From assembly GCF_000247815.1 (NCBI RefSeq), contig NC_021677.1, positions 61,872,571 to 61,936,570 on the forward strand: a DNA stretch of 64,000 bases. The letters run 5' to 3'. Origin of the DNA: Ficedula albicollis. Taxonomy: Eukaryota > Chordata > Aves > Passeriformes > Muscicapidae. The notes beneath the pieces were generated by a model, which was not told the origin of the DNA, made no database searches, and was given only the letters and a program-made list of their open reading frames with translations. Positions 62,426 to 64,000 of the stretch are shown in pieces; within the stretch, counting starts at the first letter, position 1; the number at the start of each line of letters is the position of its first letter. Position numbers and translations under genes: made by a program.

Positions 62426-62511
62426 GAGAAGAAAAGCCTGTTTCAAGTGTGGACTCAGCAAAGTGGCTGATCCCTGATCCAGTTTTTCCCATTCTGGGAA
62501 CAGCAATCAAT

Positions 62512-62626
62512 GGAATTGAGCTGTTGGAGCGAGTCCAGAGGAGGTCACCAAGGTGATTAAAGGGATGGAGCAGCTCTTCTATAAAGAAAGGCTGGGAGAA
62601 CTGGGATTGTTCAGCCTGGAAAAGAC
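62512..62626 (+). mobile_element. CR1 internal fragment cut by the N gap
   Basis: 'ttggagcgagtccagaggag' through 'ttcagcctggaaaagac' and then Ns. The rest of the element should lie in the unresolved gap. Confidence 0.85.
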
Positions 62627-62657
62627 NNNNNNNNNNNNNNNNNNNNNNNNNNNNNNN
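62627..62657. other. Assembly gap, 31 N
   Basis: Unresolved bases directly adjoining a 664-bp poly-G run. Confidence 1.
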
Positions 62658-63323
<666 letters not shown>

Positions 63324-63330
63324 CCCCCCG

Positions 63331-64000
63331 AAGGTTCTGTGTGAGGTGTGGCAAAGTTTGGCTTTTAAAAAGCACTGACTTTCCACTTACTCAGGCAAAA
63401 ATATAAAATCTGCCTCAAAGCCGTAAAGTCTTTCCATGGAGGAAAAGGCATTGTTGAGGGAGTTAAGCTAAACCTCTGCCTGTCATTTTTAACACCATGG
63501 AAATGTGTCCACACTCCCAGTTCAACCAGCAAAGCAGCACAATTTAATATTCATTTTTAGCATGGATGGGACATTCCCAGTCCTCTGAATCCCTCAAAGT
63601 AAATGAAAAGGGATAAGAGGGGGAACCCACAGCCAGTTTGTGCCTTTCCCTTGCAAGAAAAGGTTAAATATTGCAGAGGTTCATCTGGCTGCAATCTGGG
63701 AGCTTCGCCCCCAGATTTTGGGTGTGCCTGGACAGAGGGAGGTTGGTGTGTGTCATCTGGTCACTCTGGGCCTGAAGAAGTCAAAAATAAGGAATGTTGA
63801 TTGTTTCCACGGTTACAGAATGATTCATTCTGATGGTAAAGTAACAGGGGAGACACGTGGAAAATGAAAATCATGTCTCAGAAGCATTTTGTGTCATTAT
63901 TGCGTTCACCAGCTCTCCTGCTGCAGGCTACACGCATGTCCTGACCTCAGCTATTCCTAAAACTGTCTCTTGAGATGATCCCAAAGTTGGGGGTTTTTTA
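63331..64000. other. Right end of the window, no recognised feature
   Basis: The sequence is ordinary, of moderate AT content, without a recognisable exon or CR1. Confidence 0.6.

Overview
The window comes from a bird nuclear genome, most likely a songbird. It is full of CR1 LINE 3' ends on both strands, has bird-style pentanucleotide repeats, and carries one multi-exon vertebrate gene. The species cannot be given from the sequence.

The gene is FERMT2 (kindlin-2), on the + strand. Thirteen constitutive coding exons lie between 17324 and 51783, all with GT/AG borders and compatible phases. Joined, they encode 628 residues plus a stop and lack only the first 52 residues. The start-codon exon lies left of the window, so positions 1-17323 are intron. 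The reconstructed total of 680 residues equals the length of mammalian kindlin-2. Residue numbers below use that scheme. The ILK-binding leucines (353, 357), the lysine run of the F1 loop (149-154), the PH domain and the integrin-binding Gln614-Trp615 pair are all present. Two in-frame microexons also fit: a 33-nt one at 34801-34833 (11 residues in the F1 loop) and a 21-nt one at 47290-47310 (PGYVRDL between F2 and F3). The 3' UTR runs to about 52985.

Layout: 1-17323, large intron starting at a CpG-rich edge, with CR1s, a 718-bp (TTCCC)n array and a 326-bp (TTTCC)n array; 17324-17557, coding exon 2; 17558-30694, large intron with a 604-bp tandem duplication and a 1.1-kb poly-G tract; 30695-51783, twelve constitutive exons, both microexons, a possible solo LTR, a 108-bp minisatellite and more poly-G; 51784-52985, 3' UTR; 52986-64000, apparently intergenic, with a 42-bp minisatellite of about 24 copies, CR1s, an N gap and a 664-bp poly-G tract.

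Six pure poly-G tracts (about 2.9 kb in total) are probably assembly artefacts: two are bracketed by exact 16- and 18-bp direct repeats and one abuts an N gap. No other protein gene, tRNA, rRNA or CRISPR array is supported.
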